Assembly (NCBI RefSeq): GCF_050717635.1
Contig: NZ_JBOITO010000041.1
Span: forward strand, 5,169-69,168
Source: Clostridium_AD sp050717635
Lineage (GTDB): Bacteria; Bacillota; Clostridia; Clostridiales; Clostridiaceae
Direction: 5' to 3'
Length of the DNA: 64,000 nucleotides
Shown here piece after piece: positions 63,943 to 64,000 of the stretch. The translations under genes and the position numbers were made by a program. The notes under the pieces are model-generated. The model saw only the letters and a list, made by a program, of their open reading frames with translations. It was not told where the DNA came from and ran no database searches. Every line of letters begins with the position of its first letter. Within the stretch, counting starts at the first letter, position 1.

Positions 63943-64000
63943 TTCACATTTTATGAATGATGTTCATCTAATTTAGTTCAATCTTCTCTCGAAACTTGTC

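Overview
The window is AT-rich, with short intergenic gaps, GGAGG-type ribosome binding sites and frequent TTG/GTG starts. It carries Clostridium-type families (LevR-type regulator, DUF1659/DUF2922 pair, DUF3231, K+-dependent membrane pyrophosphatase, BMP nucleoside transporter). This points to a low-GC anaerobic Firmicute, most likely Clostridium or a close relative. No rRNA, complete tRNA or CRISPR array is seen.

Layout. 0-9 kb is core-like: an ABC ATPase, a class B penicillin-binding protein, and a BMP-type nucleoside ABC importer (lipoprotein, double ATPase, two permeases). 9-10.8 kb holds the DUF2922/DUF1659 pair, a small anchored protein, a WYL-regulator fragment and a 60-bp perfect palindrome. 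10.8-19.4 kb is a catabolic unit. Galactitol-type PTS IIA-IIB-IIC, a class II aldolase, DhaK and DhaL lie on the minus strand. A textbook sigma-54 (-24/-12) promoter precedes IIA, and a LevR-type sigma-54 activator lies about 1.3 kb away, divergently oriented. A PHP phosphoesterase and a small membrane protein sit between them. 19.6-27.7 kb has the membrane pyrophosphatase, a nitroreductase, DUF3231, DegV and PRC-barrel proteins, with gene remnants in between.

27.8-39.3 kb is a scarred accessory region. It has a solitary TnpB whose flanks belong to two different genes, truncated and duplicated genes, a pair of ~360-bp direct repeats around a small membrane protein and an M20 amidohydrolase, a 3'-truncated IS66 transposase, and an ECF sigma/anti-sigma pair whose anti-sigma gene is cut by the IS66 remnant. 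A small GGGAAGTTC-type hairpin recurs throughout.

39.8-63.9 kb is a defence island. It contains an intact McrBC-like operon (AAA+ ATPase plus DUF2357 nuclease), a MerR/GyrI pair, a toxin/Panacea-antitoxin pair with an MqsRA-like layout, and a second McrBC-like operon decayed by two internal deletions. These are followed by a frameshifted HNH-like gene, an XRE regulator, a GYNKDG-repeat protein that may start at ATT, and two divergent PLD-helicase-DUF3427 proteins flanking a Nudix gene. At 61.2 kb a 45-nt sequence has the exact geometry of the 3' half of a tRNA-Arg(ACG), followed by repeats resembling integrase arm sites. This is a probable attachment-site scar. Beyond it lies a large SF1 helicase/nuclease pseudogene with an in-frame stop. 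The PLD-helicase/Nudix/PLD-helicase unit, the Panacea pair and the sigma-54 regulon deserve most attention.
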